A stretch of 64,000 bases of DNA from Kaistia algarum. GTDB lineage: Bacteria > Pseudomonadota > Alphaproteobacteria > Rhizobiales > Kaistiaceae. Positions 1 through 7,498 of this stretch are shown here, piece after piece (the first letter of the stretch is position 1; each line of letters opens with the position of its first letter). A program made the translations under genes and the position numbers. The stretch spans positions 806,001-870,000 of the forward strand of contig NZ_JAPKNJ010000001.1 in the NCBI RefSeq assembly GCF_026343945.1, given 5' to 3'. Under the pieces are notes generated by a model. The model saw only the letters and a list, made by a program, of their open reading frames with translations, did not search any database and had not been told where the DNA came from.

Positions 1-459
1 CGCCGACATCCAGCCGAGGAGCAGCACCCAGCCAGCCCGGGGCGGCGGCGGGAGCGTCGAAAGCGGCAGCGTTATCCACCACCCCTGGCTCTCAATCGGC
101 ACGGAGACGGTAGCCGGGGCACCGGGGCTCGGCTGCGTGACCACGACGTCGATCGGCCGGCCGATGCGGCTGAGCTGTCGTCGTATCTGGTCAGTGAGCC
201 GAGGTTCGACGATGCCGTCGGCCGGCCGGTGCATGAGTTGCAGACCGAGCCTCGAACCGGCCGGCGTGCCGGGCTCGAACTCATCCGGCAATTCGGCCGC
301 CAGCCGCGCAATGAGATCGACCTGCAACGCCGCATCTGCGACCATGCGATCTGGCCCGGGCCGTCCGATCACGCCGATCGCAACGACCGTCGCAAGGCCC
401 ACCACCGCGACAATCGCCCCGACGACGAGGAGCGCGAGCCGCAGGCGGAGCGAGTTCAA
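1..459 (-). CDS. Sensor histidine kinase, N-terminal part (cut by window edge)
   Basis: Partial gene: 153 codons are inside the window and the kinase core lies beyond base 1. I place the start at a TTG whose first two bases are shared with the TGA stop of the response regulator, the usual coupling of such pairs. The reading frame stays open to the edge. Residues about 8-32 form a hydrophobic membrane helix, followed by about 105 residues of sensor region that end with a second hydrophobic stretch beginning near residue 142. That is the layout of a small periplasmic-sensing, membrane-bound kinase. The kinase assignment rests on this layout and on the adjacent regulator, since no H-box or ATPase domain is visible. 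The signal it senses is unknown. Confidence 0.7.
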   Translation of the reverse strand, partial: MNSLRLRLALLVVGAIVAVVGLATVVAIGVIGRPGPDRMVADAALQVDLIARLAAELPDEFEPGTPAGSRLGLQLMHRPADGIVEPRLTDQIRRQLSRIGRPIDVVVTQPSPGAPATVSVPIESQGWWITLPLSTLPPPPRAGWVLLLGWMSA

Positions 460-1178
460 GCGGCCGTCTCCACCACATCAACGCGGACGGAGAGCTGATA
501 GCCACCATTGCGAACGGTCTTGAAGATCTGGAACTGGCCGCCATCTCCCAGCTTGCGGCGGAGCCGGCTCATCAACACGTCGATCGACCGGTCAAGCGTA
601 TCGGCCTCGCGGCCCTGCGTCAGGTCCAGCAATTGCTCGCGCGACAGGACACGCCCGGGTCGATCGAGAAAGACCCGCAGCAGATCGAACTCGGCACCGG
701 TCAGCACGACATCGGCGCCGTCCGGATCGAGGACATTGCGCGTTTCGGGCGTCGCGACGAAGCCGGAAAAGCGGTAGGCAGCGACCGTCGGCGGCTCGGT
801 AAGATCGGAGACGCGACGCAGCACAGCCCGGATGCGGGCCAGCAATTCACGCGGGTTGAAGGGTTTGCCGAGATAGTCGTCGGCGCCGATCTCCAGGCCG
901 ATGATGCGGTCGACATCCTCTTTCAGCGCCGTGAGCAGAATGACGGGCACATGCGGGCGGCGGTCGCGGAGCTGGCGGCATATGTCGAGGCCGGAAGCGT
1001 CGGGCAGCATGACATCCAGAACGATCAGGTCGATCGTCTGCGTCGCGAGATTCTCCTCCAGCTCGCGCCTGTCGGCCGCGAGCGAGACGCGCATGCCCTG
1101 CTGGTCGAGATAGCGGCCGAGCAGCTTGCGGATCTCCAGATCGTCATCGACGACCAAGATATGCGGCTGAGATTGCAT
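456..1178 (-). CDS. OmpR/PhoB-family response regulator
   Basis: Cytoplasmic DNA-binding regulator of 240 residues. The receiver domain (about 1-120) shows the acidic pocket D11-D13, phospho-acceptor D55 in LDVMLP, T83 and the conserved K105 in LGKP. The winged-helix trans_reg_C domain follows at about 138-235. I chose the ATG at 1178 because GAGGAAAA sits directly in front of it; an in-frame GTG at 1196 would add six residues. The stop overlaps the TTG of the histidine kinase, so the two are translationally coupled. It is divergent from an exported Pro/Gly-rich protein, which is a plausible target. The stimulus cannot be told from sequence. Confidence 0.93.
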   Translation of the reverse strand: MQSQPHILVVDDDLEIRKLLGRYLDQQGMRVSLAADRRELEENLATQTIDLIVLDVMLPDASGLDICRQLRDRRPHVPVILLTALKEDVDRIIGLEIGADDYLGKPFNPRELLARIRAVLRRVSDLTEPPTVAAYRFSGFVATPETRNVLDPDGADVVLTGAEFDLLRVFLDRPGRVLSREQLLDLTQGREADTLDRSIDVLMSRLRRKLGDGGQFQIFKTVRNGGYQLSVRVDVVETAA

Positions 1179-1283
1179 TTTTCCTCGCTCGGACACGCGG
1201 CGCCCGTTCCGCCGAAAGCCATACTGCCATCTTCCACCGGCAGAATGCTGATTTGGTAACGAAATCTCACAAGGCCCGGAACA

Positions 1284-1305
1284 GAAACCTTTCGAAACAA
1301 GTTTC
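1284..1305. promoter_or_regulatory. Candidate OmpR-type operator in divergent promoter region
   Basis: GAAAC occurs at 1284-1288 and again at 1294-1298, a 10-base spacing as in tandem sites of OmpR/PhoB regulators. The second copy also forms the inverted repeat GAAACAAGTTTC (1294-1305). It lies between the response regulator and the exported protein gene. Binding is inferred. Confidence 0.35.
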
Positions 1306-1399
1306 CCCTTTGGCGCAAGGCTCCGTCACGCAAAGGACGATGGGATGCCACGAGCTGTTCCTAATTTCGGCCTGCGTCCAACGAACCAAGGAGACTGCA

Positions 1400-2104
1400 A
1401 TGAAACGCACTTTGGCTGCACTCGGCCTCGCGGTCGTCGCCGGATCGACTGTGCTTTCGGCCGTATCGGCCTCCGAACCACCGAAGACTGCGAATGCCCA
1501 GGTCGCCGACTTCCGGCAGGGCGGTCCCGACGGCCCGCGTGGCCCGATGGGGTGGATGCGCGGCGAGGGTCCGCGCGCCGGCCGTGAAATGCATCTGGCC
1601 ATGCAGCTCTCGGCGGCGGAAACCCTGATCGGGGTCCGCGCCAACCAGATCGATGCGTGGCGCGACTATACCAGCGCCCTGCTCGCCCTCTTCGAGCCGC
1701 CCGCGCCGCCGAAGCCGGACGACGCGGCCAAGGACGGCGCCAAGGCCTTCGCCCGCGAGGAACGCCTCGCCCGCGAGATCACCGAGCGGGCTGCCAAGGC
1801 CGCGACGCTGACCAAGGCAATCGACGTGCTGAAGACCACGCTCACCGCCGACCAGCTCGAAAAGCTTGCGGGCGTCGAACTGCGCTTCGGACCGCCGCGT
1901 GGTCCGGGCATGCGCGGTGGTCCGGGGATGCATGGCGAACCGGGCATGATGGGACCGGACGGCCACGGCCCCGGCGGCTTCCATCGCGGCCCGGCCGGCG
2001 GCCCGCCGCCGGCACCCGGCGCCGGTCCCGATGACGCCGGCCCGCAGGGTCCCGGCGCGCCAGACGACGCCGCACAGCCGGACGACGCTCCCAACCCGGG
2101 CTAA
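1400..2104 (+). CDS. Exported Pro/Gly-rich protein with Spy/CpxP-like LTxxQ motif
   Basis: The 234-residue protein starts at an ATG with AAGGAG seven bases upstream. A signal peptide (about 1-25, ending near SAVSA) directs it to the periplasm. The middle (about 70-165) is helical and ends in LTADQLEKL, resembling the LTxxQ motif of Spy/CpxP-type periplasmic chaperones and metal-responsive proteins. The last 65 residues are low-complexity, rich in Gly, Pro, Met, His and Asp (repeats such as PGMHGEPGM). Divergence from a two-component system suggests it is an envelope-stress or metal-response effector, as CpxP is to CpxRA. The family match is weak and the tail could bind metal; both are inference. 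Confidence 0.6.
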   Translation: MKRTLAALGLAVVAGSTVLSAVSASEPPKTANAQVADFRQGGPDGPRGPMGWMRGEGPRAGREMHLAMQLSAAETLIGVRANQIDAWRDYTSALLALFEPPAPPKPDDAAKDGAKAFAREERLAREITERAAKAATLTKAIDVLKTTLTADQLEKLAGVELRFGPPRGPGMRGGPGMHGEPGMMGPDGHGPGGFHRGPAGGPPPAPGAGPDDAGPQGPGAPDDAAQPDDAPNPG

Positions 2105-2120
2105 TCGGGTTCGGCAAGAG

Positions 2121-2147
2121 GGCGACCACCCCAACCGGGTGGCCGCC
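2121..2147. terminator. Convergent stem-loop terminator candidate
   Basis: An 11-bp stem with one mismatch and a 5-base loop (CAACC) lies between two converging genes that end at 2104 and 2154. Only a short pyrimidine-rich run follows on the plus strand. Confidence 0.5.
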
Positions 2148-2153
2148 TTCGTC

Positions 2154-2666
2154 TTACTGGCCGAACGGCCCCAGGAAATCCTGCTTGCCAACCGGAACGC
2201 CCCGCATCCGCAGGATGTCGTAGGCGGTTGCCGCGTGGAAATAGAAGTTTGGAAGCGCGTGCTGGAAGAGGTAGTCACGGCCGACGAAATGCGTTTCGCC
2301 GCCGCGCGACTTCAGCGTGATGGGCCGCGCCTCGGCGCCCTCGAACGCCTCCGGTGGGACGGTTTTCAGGAAATCGACCGTCTTCGCGATCCGCGCCTCC
2401 AATTCGGCCAGCGTCTTCTCCTCGTCGGGGAAGCTCGGCGCGGCTATGCCGGTCAGCCGCGCGGCGCAGGCCTTGGCCGTATCGCTCGCCCGCTGCACCT
2501 GGCCTGAAAGCGGCAGCATGTCGGCGATCAGCCTTGCCTCCACCAGCTCGTCCGGATCGATGCCGTTCGCCGTAGCGAAGGCCCTGCCCTTTTCAAGATT
2601 GGCGGAGAGATTGGCGAAGCCGCGGAGGAAGAGCGGTACGGAAACTTCGTAGGCCGAGAACGTCAT
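2154..2666 (-). CDS. DUF1993 family protein
   Basis: A 170-residue cytoplasmic protein matching the DUF1993 family in length and layout: an N-terminal MTFSAYEVSVPLFLRG segment followed by helices, like DinB-type four-helix bundles. The ATG at 2666 follows AAGGTG at good spacing; an upstream in-frame start would add 25 unconserved residues. The family function is not established. It is transcribed divergently from the carbonic anhydrase and converges on the exported protein. Confidence 0.75.
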   Translation of the reverse strand: MTFSAYEVSVPLFLRGFANLSANLEKGRAFATANGIDPDELVEARLIADMLPLSGQVQRASDTAKACAARLTGIAAPSFPDEEKTLAELEARIAKTVDFLKTVPPEAFEGAEARPITLKSRGGETHFVGRDYLFQHALPNFYFHAATAYDILRMRGVPVGKQDFLGPFGQ

Positions 2667-2802
2667 GATAGGGTTCACCTTGGGGGTGTATGGGGCTCGG
2701 TGTGCTGGCTCCGGCGTCTGTACGTTCGGCCTTGCGAACACACCAGTCCGGATATGGGGAAGCGGCCTCTGATTTCACAGGTGCCGCAAGGGTTGGGACA
2801 CG

Positions 2803-2825
2803 GGCAGGCCGCGAAAGCGCCTGCC
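2803..2825 (+). promoter_or_regulatory. GAAA-loop hairpin in the carbonic anhydrase leader
   Basis: Arms GGCAGGC and GCGCCTGCC with one bulged base close on a GAAA tetraloop, ending about 18 bases before the carbonic anhydrase start. It could influence translation or mRNA stability; this is inference. Confidence 0.25.
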
Positions 2826-2843
2826 ATCGGGAGGGGACATTCC

Positions 2844-3584
2844 ATGAATATGCATAGCGGAATTGCGGCCTGTGGCTGCAGCCGTCGCGGCTTCCTGCGT
2901 GGCGCCGCCGGCCTCGGTCTGGCTTCGCTCGTCGCGGCACCAGCGCTGGCCGATACATGCGTGCCGTTCGACAAGACCCGGCAGACGGCGACGAGCCCCG
3001 ACGACGCGATCGCGCGCCTCAAGGCCGGCAATCAGCGACTGCTCGACAACGAGACGGTCAATTGCGACCTCCTCGGCCAGATCAAGGCGACCGCATCCGG
3101 CCAGGCGCCGTTCGCCGCGATCGTCGGCTGCATCGATTCGCGCGTTCCGCCCGAATTGATCTTCGACCAGAGGATCGGCGCTGTGTTCACGGCCCGGATC
3201 GCCGGAAATTTCGTCAATACCGACATCATCGGCAGCCTCGAATTTGCGACCAAGCTGACCGGCGCGCGAGCGATCGTCGTACTCGGCCATACGGCCTGCG
3301 GCGCCATCCGCGGCGCAATCAGCAATGCCCAGCTCGGCAATCTGACGGCGACACTCTCCAACATCGAGCCGGCAGTCGTCGCTGCGGGTGCCGATTTTGA
3401 CGGTGAGAAGACCGCCGACAACCCCGCCTTCGTCCAGGCCGTTGCCGACATGAATGCGAAGCTCGCGGCGAAGATGATCGTCGATCGCAGCGTCGTCATC
3501 CGCGACCTCGTTGAGGCGGGCGACGTCAAGGTCGTCGCCGCCATGCAGGATGTGGCGACCGGGCGCGTCAGCTTCTTCGAGTGA
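2844..3584 (+). CDS. Beta-class carbonic anhydrase with Tat signal peptide
   Basis: Interconverts CO2 and bicarbonate. The start at 2844 has GGGAGGGG upstream; it gives 246 residues. R14-R15 in SRRGFLRG followed by a hydrophobic stretch to ALA near 37 is a twin-arginine signal, so the enzyme should be exported folded. The zinc ligands and active-site pair of beta-carbonic anhydrases are present: C96, D98 and R100 in CIDSR, H149 and C152 in HTACGA. The sequence RIAGN (118-122) is also typical. Most bacterial beta enzymes are cytoplasmic, so the export signal is the notable point. A periplasmic role in CO2/bicarbonate supply or pH is inference. Confidence 0.9.
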   Translation: MNMHSGIAACGCSRRGFLRGAAGLGLASLVAAPALADTCVPFDKTRQTATSPDDAIARLKAGNQRLLDNETVNCDLLGQIKATASGQAPFAAIVGCIDSRVPPELIFDQRIGAVFTARIAGNFVNTDIIGSLEFATKLTGARAIVVLGHTACGAIRGAISNAQLGNLTATLSNIEPAVVAAGADFDGEKTADNPAFVQAVADMNAKLAAKMIVDRSVVIRDLVEAGDVKVVAAMQDVATGRVSFFE

Positions 3585-3608
3585 AGCGGCGGATCGGCCG
3601 GCGCGGTC

Positions 3609-5003
3609 TCAGGGCCGCGCCATCCGGTTCCAGGCGTCGAGGCCCGCGATCTTGTAGGCCTCGGCCAGTGTGGGATAGTTGAAGGTGTTCTCGATGAAAT
3701 AGTCGATGGTGCCTTTCAGATTCAGCACCGCCTGGCCGATATGGATCAGCTCCGTCGCGCCTTCCCCGACAATGTGAACGCCAAGCAGACGGCGCGTGCG
3801 GGTCGAGAAGATCATCTTCATCATGCCGGTGTTCAAGCCCATGATGTGGCCGCGCGAAGTCTCGCGGAAGCGGGCAATGCCGCATTCATACGGAATCTCG
3901 CGCTTCCTCACCTCTTCCTCCGTCATGCCCACGGTCGAGATTTCCGGCACCGAATAGATGCCATAGGGAAAGAACTCGGGCGGCGGCGGCGGCGCGAGCC
4001 CGAAGGCGTGGCAGGCGGCGACGCGCCCCTGCTCCATCGAGGTCGAGGCGAGGCTCGGAAAGCCGATGACGTCGCCGGCGGCATAGATATGCGGAACCGA
4101 GGTCTGCAGCGTCTGCGGCGTGACCACGATGCGACCGCGATGGTCGGTCGCAATCCCCACGGCATCGAGGTTGAGACGATCCGTATTGCCAACGCGGCCG
4201 GCGGCGAAGAGTAGCATGTCGGTTGTCACCATGCGGCCATCGGCGAGCGTCGTCACGACCTTCCCATTGTCCTTGACCTCGATCGACGTCACCGCCGCGC
4301 CGAGCCGCAGCCCGACATTGCGGTCGCGCAGATCGTGCATAAACTCGTCGATCAGTTCCTTGTCGATGAAGTCCAGAAAGGTGTTGCGCGGTTCGATCAG
4401 CGTCACCGCTACGTCGAGCGCCGAGAAGATCGTCGCATATTCGACGCCGATCACACCCGCGCCGATGACCGCCAGGCTGCGCGGCAGGCGCGGCAATTCG
4501 ATGATCTCGTCGCTGTCAAACACCGAGGTGCCATTGAAAGGCACATAATCCGGGCGGAAGGGTCGGGTACCGCAGGCGATGAGGACGTGGTCCGCGGTAT
4601 AGACCCGGATCTCGCCGTTCTCCGCCGTGACCTCGACCTCGTGCGGCCCGACGAACCGCGCCTCACCATTCGCCGTCTTCACGGCATTGCGGCTGAACTG
4701 GTGCTCGAGAACCTCGACCTCATGGTCGAGCGTCTTGCGCAGGCGGGCGATCAGATCCTCGGCGCCGATGTCCTGCTTGACGCGATAGGAGCGGCCATAG
4801 AAGCCGCGCTCGCGCCAGCCCGACAGGTTGAGCACCGTCTCGCGGAGCGTCTTCGACGGGATCGTGCCGGTATGGACGGATACGCCGCCAACCCGCCGAC
4901 CCTTCTCGACGACGAGGACGGATTTACCGAGCTTGGCAGCCTGGACCGCGGCGCGGCGCCCCGACGGGCCGCTGCCGATGACGATCATGTCATATTCGTT
5001 CAT
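3609..5003 (-). CDS. sthA: Soluble pyridine nucleotide transhydrogenase
   Basis: A 464-residue flavoprotein of the dihydrolipoamide dehydrogenase-like class that moves reducing equivalents between NADPH and NAD+. The N-terminal FAD motif is GSGPSG (about 11-16), followed by the second Rossmann motif GAGVIGVEYA and the FAD-contacting segment AAGDVIGFPSLAS. The redox-disulfide region reads GGVSVHTGTIPSKT: the CxxxxC pair of true disulfide reductases is absent and the GTIPSK signature of SthA is kept, which separates it from lipoamide dehydrogenase and mercuric reductase. It is cytoplasmic and apparently monocistronic; it converges on the carbonic anhydrase gene 24 bases away. Confidence 0.93.
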   Translation of the reverse strand: MNEYDMIVIGSGPSGRRAAVQAAKLGKSVLVVEKGRRVGGVSVHTGTIPSKTLRETVLNLSGWRERGFYGRSYRVKQDIGAEDLIARLRKTLDHEVEVLEHQFSRNAVKTANGEARFVGPHEVEVTAENGEIRVYTADHVLIACGTRPFRPDYVPFNGTSVFDSDEIIELPRLPRSLAVIGAGVIGVEYATIFSALDVAVTLIEPRNTFLDFIDKELIDEFMHDLRDRNVGLRLGAAVTSIEVKDNGKVVTTLADGRMVTTDMLLFAAGRVGNTDRLNLDAVGIATDHRGRIVVTPQTLQTSVPHIYAAGDVIGFPSLASTSMEQGRVAACHAFGLAPPPPPEFFPYGIYSVPEISTVGMTEEEVRKREIPYECGIARFRETSRGHIMGLNTGMMKMIFSTRTRRLLGVHIVGEGATELIHIGQAVLNLKGTIDYFIENTFNYPTLAEAYKIAGLDAWNRMARP

Positions 5004-5515
5004 GGACGAGTTCCCCGGTGCCCGTTGCGCGTCGGCTTGATATGGATGAAGGGACGAGCGCGGCAGGCATCATGCAGTCGGCTTCGACATTCCTCCCGTC
5101 GGGTGACAAGACGGTGAAGCCGAACCCACGTTGCGATGCAGGTTGGATGCCAGCTTTCGGGCAGAGACGGCAGCGACGAGTTCCGGGTAGGGGCGGAGCG
5201 AGGCGCCAGTCCCGGAGTATTGGCGGCCGGCGCCTCGCTCGACCCCTGAACCCTCTGCATCAAGAGAAGGGTTCAAAGCCCCTACCCTGCCTCAACCCTT
5301 GCCATCGGAGCCGAAATGCATCCGAATGAGGCAGAGGAACCGTCCTTCGGCTTCTAGCGTTTCGTTTGGAGACAGCCTGCTGAAGAGCGGAAATTTCTTG
5401 GCGGCGACGTTTGATCGTCGCAAGGAACCCGAAATTAACCTCGATGACACATGAAACTGCGTTCTATAGGGAAGGCAGAAAGCATCGAGCAGAGGCGTAC
5501 GAGTAAGGCGTTCCG
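5004..5515. other. Long intergenic region between sthA and tamA
   Basis: No open frame here has a plausible start, length or family resemblance. It must contain the divergent promoters of sthA and tamA. Apart from the structured element at 5185-5287, nothing else is recognisable. Confidence 0.6.
5185..5287. ncRNA. Three-way-junction structured element, candidate small RNA or MITE-like repeat
   Basis: Three nested perfect stems can be read directly. P1 pairs GGGTAGGGGC (5185-5194) with GCCCCTACCC (5278-5287). P2 pairs GAGCGAGGCGCC (5196-5207) with GGCGCCTCGCTC (5229-5240) around a 21-base loop. P3 pairs TGAACCCT (5247-5254) with AGGGTTCA (5268-5275). This 103-base fold lies in a 512-base gap between sthA and tamA with no convincing gene. 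It could be a small RNA, a leader element or a short inverted-repeat element; the strand is undetermined. Confidence 0.45.
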
Positions 5516-7498
5516 TTGGCGAATTCGAGGCTGCCATTCCCTGGAGGACGACGCAATCCGAAGCGCGGGCGGATGGCGCTGGTCGGCCTTGCCGTCGTCG
5601 CCCTCGGTTCCCAGAGCGCTTTCGCCGTCGAAGGCGACAGTTTCTTCGACAAGATCGGCGACCAGTTCAGCGGCTTGTTCGGTCGAGGCAAGACCGAGCC
5701 CGTCATTGATGCGGTGCCCTATGCGCTGACGATCGACGTCGTCGACGCCGACCGATCGGTCCGCAACGCGGTGCGTGGCGCGTCCAACCTCCTGTCGCTC
5801 CGCCGCACGCCGCCTTCCGGCGCGGCCGGGCTGCTGCGCCGCGCGGCCTCCGATGTCGATCTGATCACCGCCGCACTTTACGGCGAGGCGCGTTATGGCG
5901 GGACGATCACCATCCGCGTCGCCGGCGTCCCCGTGACCGCGCCCAACGCGCTGGCCGCGATCGAGGCGGCGCGCGCCGCCGGTCCCGTGCCGGTCGATGT
6001 CACCGTCGACCCGGGCCCGCTGTTCCATTTCGGCTCCATCGAACTGCTCGACGCCGACAAGCACAAGCCGCTCGCCGACGTGCCGACATGGCGCCAGTTG
6101 GGGCTGCAGACCGGGGATGCGGCCGATTCCTCGGCCATTCTGGCGGCCGAGAGCCGTATCTCCACCTTCTATCGCGACCGCGGCTATGCCTTCGCCAAGA
6201 TCGTCGACAAGGACATCGTCGCCGATCATGCCTCCCGCACCGTCGACGTCACCTATCTCATCGCGACCGGACGGCCGGTCCAGTTCGGCATGGTGACGGT
6301 CACCGGGACGGAGAAGTTGAAGAAGAGCTTCGTCGAGGAACGGGTCCGGATCGAGCCGGGCGAAATGTTCACGCCGCAGAAGATCGCCGAGACCCGCAAG
6401 GCGCTGCTCAAATATGAAGCGATCTCGGGCGTGCGCATCATCGAGGGCGAGCAGCTAGACCCATCGGGCCGGCTGCCGATCGATATCGACGTGACCGAGC
6501 GTAAGCCGCGCTATGTCGGCTTCGGCGCCAAATACGGCACGACGGACGGCGCGGTGGCGAATGTCTATTGGGGCCACCGCAACCTCTTCGGCGGCGCCGA
6601 GACGCTGCGCCTCGACGGACAGGTCTCCTATGCCAGCGAATTGCCGAGCTCCGTGCCGGATGCCGATCCGTTTGGCTACAAATTCATGGTCAGCTTCGGC
6701 AAACCCGGCATATTGACGCCGAAGGACGACCTCCTGATGCAGGCGGCCGTGCTGCGCGAAGTGACCAACGCCTATATCCGCGAGGCGATCACCTTCACCG
6801 CCAATGTCCGGCGCACATTCAACGACCAGCTTTCCGGCGGCATCGGACTCGACCTCGAAGCCTCGCAGGTCCAGGACAGCTCGGGTACCAACAATTACAA
6901 CATCTTCGGCGTCCCGATCGATCTGGCCTATGACACGACCGACAATGTGCTGGATCCGACCCGCGGCCTGCGTGCCTCGGGCACGCTGGAGCCCTTTGTC
7001 TATCTGGGCGATGCCGGCGCCGGGCCGGTCATGGCCAAGGGTCAGTTCTCGGCCTATCACTCGCTCGACGAGGACAATCGCTACATCCTGGCGGGCCGCG
7101 TCGCCGCGGGATCGATCTTCGGCGCCAGCCTCACCGACGTGCCGCCGCAGCGGCGCTTCTATGTTGGCGGCGGCGGCACCCTGCGCGGCTTCGACTACCA
7201 GTCGCAGAGCCCGAAAAACGCCGATGGCGACATCATCGGCGGCCTTTCCTTCGTCACCGCCTCGGCCGAGGCGCGCATCAAGATCACCGACACGATCGGC
7301 GTCGTGCCGTTCGTCGATGTCGGCACGGCCTCGGCCGCCGAAACGCCGGACTTGAACCAGCTCGGCGTCGGTGCCGGACTGGGCCTGCGCTATTACTCCG
7401 CCGTTGGACCGCTTCGCCTTGATTTCGCCGTGCCGGTAAGCGGCGGCGAGGACCAGCGCGGCTACGGCGTCTATCTAAGCCTCGGACAGGCCTTCTGA
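5516..7498 (+). CDS. tamA: TamA, outer-membrane Omp85-family translocation component
   Basis: A 660-residue Omp85 protein. An Arg-rich start and hydrophobic core (ALVGLAVVALGS, ending at AFA near 37) form a signal peptide. About 50-340 holds POTRA-type repeats, and the rest is a surface-antigen beta-barrel containing the RRFYVGGGGTLRGF motif near 545 and ending in F. TamA works with TamB in the outer membrane to help assemble autotransporters and move lipid. The start could be this TTG or the ATG at 5573, which would still leave a short signal peptide. The stop overlaps the ATG of tamB by one base (TGATG). TamA is preferred over BamA because of the direct linkage to tamB. Confidence 0.9.
   Translation: MANSRLPFPGGRRNPKRGRMALVGLAVVALGSQSAFAVEGDSFFDKIGDQFSGLFGRGKTEPVIDAVPYALTIDVVDADRSVRNAVRGASNLLSLRRTPPSGAAGLLRRAASDVDLITAALYGEARYGGTITIRVAGVPVTAPNALAAIEAARAAGPVPVDVTVDPGPLFHFGSIELLDADKHKPLADVPTWRQLGLQTGDAADSSAILAAESRISTFYRDRGYAFAKIVDKDIVADHASRTVDVTYLIATGRPVQFGMVTVTGTEKLKKSFVEERVRIEPGEMFTPQKIAETRKALLKYEAISGVRIIEGEQLDPSGRLPIDIDVTERKPRYVGFGAKYGTTDGAVANVYWGHRNLFGGAETLRLDGQVSYASELPSSVPDADPFGYKFMVSFGKPGILTPKDDLLMQAAVLREVTNAYIREAITFTANVRRTFNDQLSGGIGLDLEASQVQDSSGTNNYNIFGVPIDLAYDTTDNVLDPTRGLRASGTLEPFVYLGDAGAGPVMAKGQFSAYHSLDEDNRYILAGRVAAGSIFGASLTDVPPQRRFYVGGGGTLRGFDYQSQSPKNADGDIIGGLSFVTASAEARIKITDTIGVVPFVDVGTASAAETPDLNQLGVGAGLGLRYYSAVGPLRLDFAVPVSGGEDQRGYGVYLSLGQAF

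Noticed and set aside
4335..5117. Open frame of 260 codons opposite sthA
   Set aside because: Antisense shadow of a well-conserved flavoprotein.
5451..5729. Short plus-strand frame overlapping the tamA start
   Set aside because: Different frame from tamA, no family match, mostly inside the tamA signal-peptide region.
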